Source: Flavobacteriales bacterium UBA852 (GTDB lineage: Bacteria > Bacteroidota > Bacteroidia > Flavobacteriales_E > Vicingaceae). Taken from it: a stretch of 24,803 bases of DNA. The notes beneath the pieces were generated by a model. The model was not told the DNA's origin, made no database searches, and saw nothing but the letters and a program-made list of their open reading frames with translations. Of this stretch, positions 23,183 to 24,803 are shown in pieces. The stretch's first letter is position 1. Each line of letters starts with the position of its first letter. Where the stretch lies: positions 1 through 24,803 of the forward strand of contig DBGO01000020.1 in the NCBI GenBank assembly GCA_002295925.1. The letters run 5' to 3'. Both the position numbers and the translations under genes were made by a program.

Positions 23183-24073
23183 ATGCCCACCCCGCCAAAA
23201 CATAACCCCACAAACAGCCACCCAAACTTTTTATGGGGTTTTGGGAGCAAAGGGCTTGTTAGCGAGGTTTATGAGTATTCCTTTCAAGCGCAAGAACACG
23301 ACGACGAGATAAAAGGCCCGGGCAACAGTATCAATTACAAATACCGCATGAACGATACCCGTTTAGGGTGTTTTTTTGCCATTGACCCACTCGCTGCAAA
23401 ATACCCTTGGAACTCAACTTATGCGTTTAGTGAGAATAGAGTAATTGATGGTGTTGAGTTGGAGGGGTTGGAAACTGTTAAACATCCATTAGGGAAACAA
23501 GGTTATGATTGGATTTTTACTCAAGCTCATACAGCTAAATCTTTAAAAGATAAAGAAAATGGATGGAAAGGCTTTAAATGTCCTGATAATACTTGTAATG
23601 TATTAGGTAAAACGACTAACATATATTACTTACAAAAGCCTATATTAGTTACTTATACAGATTTTGAATTAGTTGAAAAAACTAAAGAAGTAACTAAACA
23701 CACATTTGCTTCTTATGATATTAGAGATATGGAATTTGATCCACAAGCACCATTTAATCGTATTAAAAAAATTATTAAAGATAAACAAATAAATAAAATT
23801 CAAATGACATTAGCTGTTGATGAAGATGATAAAGAATTTTATAAAGAAGAATTTATTAAAAACATGAGTGAAGTAGGTGTAGATGTAACAAAGTATGAAT
23901 TAGAAATAATTACAACTGGAAAGAATGAAGATGCTGATGTTGGAGAAAACTTTACTTATGATGTTAAAATATTTTATACCCAAGAAGTTAAATATTTAGA
24001 AAAACAACCTGTTGAAAAAAAGAAGTTGACCTATGGAAAAGATGAAAATGGCGAATGGATTGATCCTCAATAA
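23183..24073 (+). CDS. Orphan Rhs tip 3: Rhs core fused to unknown toxin-like domain
   Basis: 296 residues. After a proline-rich start (MPTPPKHNPTNSHPNF) comes the Rhs core at about 30-97, nearly identical in the first part to tip 2 and ending in 'PWNSTYAFSENRVIDGVELEGLE', the usual Bacteroidota form. One conserved core position is changed: RLGRFF in tip 2 is RLGCFF here (C63). The tip (98-296) is different from the others: an early CPDNTC pair (133-138) and a Lys/Glu-rich alpha/beta region (RIKKIIKDKQINKIQMTLAV). No toxin family recognised. Its last 26 to 41 bases overlap an ATG-started hydrophobic frame that may be the beginning of the immunity gene. Confidence 0.82.
   Translation: MPTPPKHNPTNSHPNFLWGFGSKGLVSEVYEYSFQAQEHDDEIKGPGNSINYKYRMNDTRLGCFFAIDPLAAKYPWNSTYAFSENRVIDGVELEGLETVKHPLGKQGYDWIFTQAHTAKSLKDKENGWKGFKCPDNTCNVLGKTTNIYYLQKPILVTYTDFELVEKTKEVTKHTFASYDIRDMEFDPQAPFNRIKKIIKDKQINKIQMTLAVDEDDKEFYKEEFIKNMSEVGVDVTKYELEIITTGKNEDADVGENFTYDVKIFYTQEVKYLEKQPVEKKKLTYGKDENGEWIDPQ
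23221..23420 (+). repeat. Rhs-core direct repeat, copy B
   Basis: Second copy of the 21781-21980 repeat, same phase in the reading frame. The similarity fades toward the junction with the tip, where the two sequences stop matching. Confidence 0.9.
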
Positions 24074-24089
24074 TTTGGTTTTTATTTTG

Positions 24090-24097
24090 TTTTTTTT
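24090..24097 (+). other. T8 run: candidate frameshift point in immunity gene 3
   Basis: Eight T in a row. A frame starting at ATG 24033, 24042 or 24048 runs into it encoding NGLILNNLVFILFF, and stops at 24107. The frame that leaves it encodes INIKLFSQYENPLIDTL, then the MORN-type protein. One added T, or a -1 slip, joins them into a signal peptide ending LFSQ. Confidence 0.6.
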
Positions 24098-24133
24098 ATT
24101 AATATAAAATTATTCTCACAGTATGAAAACCCT

Positions 24134-24781
24134 TTGATTGATACTTTAATAGTTCAAAACAGAAACGAAGTATATTACCAATATATTTGCCAACCAGATA
24201 CTTTTAAAATCACATACACATATTATGATTCTTCGTTTTCTTCTATAAGTGAAGTAAAATCACTAAAAAATAATACTTTGCATGGTGATTATATAACTTT
24301 TCATGAAAATGGGCAAAAAAAGAGTTATTTTAAATATAAAAACGGGATGATAGAAGGCAACTTTTATTATTGGAATAAATTTGGACAAATAGAAGAAGTT
24401 GGGTATTTCAAGAAAGGGAAAGGAAAAGGAATTGAATACTATGAAAATGGTGAACAAGAAGCAAAGTTTACTTTTATAGACCAAGGAATAGGATTTCCAA
24501 TAATTAACCGAGGGAAATGGTTTTATATAAATGGAAATAAAAGTTATTTTCGAATAAATAAAAAAAGAGATGACTTTTTCTTTGATAAGATAAAATCATA
24601 TTATTATTCAGGTAAAAAAATGATGATTGGGTTTGTTGGTTATCCTGTAAATAAAATTGTAAAAATAAAAAAATGGAAATATTGGGATGAAAATGGGAAG
24701 CTGCAAAAAATTGAATATTATGATGAAAAAGGAAATTTGATAAAATCAAAAGATTTTACAAATAAGACAAAATATATTTAA
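24134..24781 (+). CDS. MORN/YwqK-type candidate immunity protein 3, start disrupted
   Basis: About 215 residues from TTG at 24134. MORN-variant repeats are plain: 'NNTLHGDYITFHENGQKKSY', 'FKYKNGMIEGNFYYWNKFGQ', 'GKGKGIEYYENGEQEAKF', 'KWKYWDENGKLQKIEYYDEKG'. This is the YwqK-type repeat family used as immunity proteins next to polymorphic toxins. No good ATG exists in this frame; it is open back to the Rhs tip 3 stop (24071), with which it shares frame, and encodes INIKLFSQYENP before the TTG. That looks like the end of a signal peptide whose start lies in another frame (see the T8 run). So the gene is either frameshifted, phase-variable, or affected by a base error. The intended product is probably exported, which fits a toxin acting in the periplasm. 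Confidence 0.75.
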   Translation: MIDTLIVQNRNEVYYQYICQPDTFKITYTYYDSSFSSISEVKSLKNNTLHGDYITFHENGQKKSYFKYKNGMIEGNFYYWNKFGQIEEVGYFKKGKGKGIEYYENGEQEAKFTFIDQGIGFPIINRGKWFYINGNKSYFRINKKRDDFFFDKIKSYYYSGKKMMIGFVGYPVNKIVKIKKWKYWDENGKLQKIEYYDEKGNLIKSKDFTNKTKYI

Positions 24782-24803
24782 ACCCGTTGTGCATTTAGGC
24801 TAA

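Noticed and set aside
24071..24133. Stop-codon readthrough fusing Rhs tip 3 to the MORN protein
   Set aside because: The two share a frame separated by one TAA, but the signal-peptide-like sequence after it and the ATG-started upstream frame make a T-run frameshift in a separate immunity gene the better explanation.

Overview
The window looks like a chromosomal segment of a member of the Bacteroidota. The signs are promoter-like TAnnTTTG -7 boxes, almost no Shine-Dalgarno signals, a secreted protein with a type IX secretion-type C-terminal tail, Bacteroidota-style Rhs core sequences (a VELEGLE-type core end), a tmRNA tag ending in NYAMAA, and low GC. I cannot place it below phylum.

Region 1 (1-9130) is the end of an integrated mobile element. 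It starts with an M15 peptidase cut by the left edge and a small membrane-anchored protein overlapping it by 4 bases, which looks like a phage lysis pair. Next comes a likely defence cargo operon: a 1638-residue single-chain Type ISP restriction-modification enzyme (Mrr-like nuclease, helicase, N6-adenine methylase, target recognition), then tightly spaced genes for a Panacea-like/DUF488 fusion protein and a conserved protein I cannot name. A convergent tyrosine recombinase closes the element and lies directly against the 3' end of the tmRNA gene.

Region 2 (9132-9537, minus strand) is the complete two-ended tmRNA gene ssrA, with a predicted tag GEDYNYAMAA. The recombinase and the preserved 3' end indicate that the element integrated into the 3' end of ssrA.

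Region 3 (9622-12803) is ordinary chromosome: a secreted T9SS-type protein, a saccharopine/alanine dehydrogenase-like oxidoreductase, a small MerR regulator, a tiny two-helix membrane protein on the other strand, and an outer-membrane beta-barrel protein.

Region 4 (12805-19292, all minus strand) is a fatty-acid beta-oxidation operon: MarR regulator, FadN-type hydroxyacyl-CoA dehydrogenase/enoyl-CoA hydratase, thiolase, acyl-CoA dehydrogenase, and a SiaC-like (DUF1987) protein at the end. The gene order fadN-fadA-fadE is the same as in the Bacillus fadNAE operon. A perfect 18-bp palindrome overlaps the predicted -7 box upstream of marR and is a likely operator.

Region 5 (19699-24803) is an array of three orphan Rhs tips, each with a conserved GC-richer core of about 70 residues fused to a different AT-rich C-terminal domain. 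Each is followed at once by a candidate immunity gene (two-helix membrane protein, single-helix exported protein, MORN/YwqK-like protein). Modules 2 and 3 share a repeat of about 200 bp at a constant 1440-base offset with no gaps. The third immunity gene has no ordinary start; a hydrophobic leader lies in another frame and joins it if one base is gained in a run of eight T. No full-length Rhs gene is visible.
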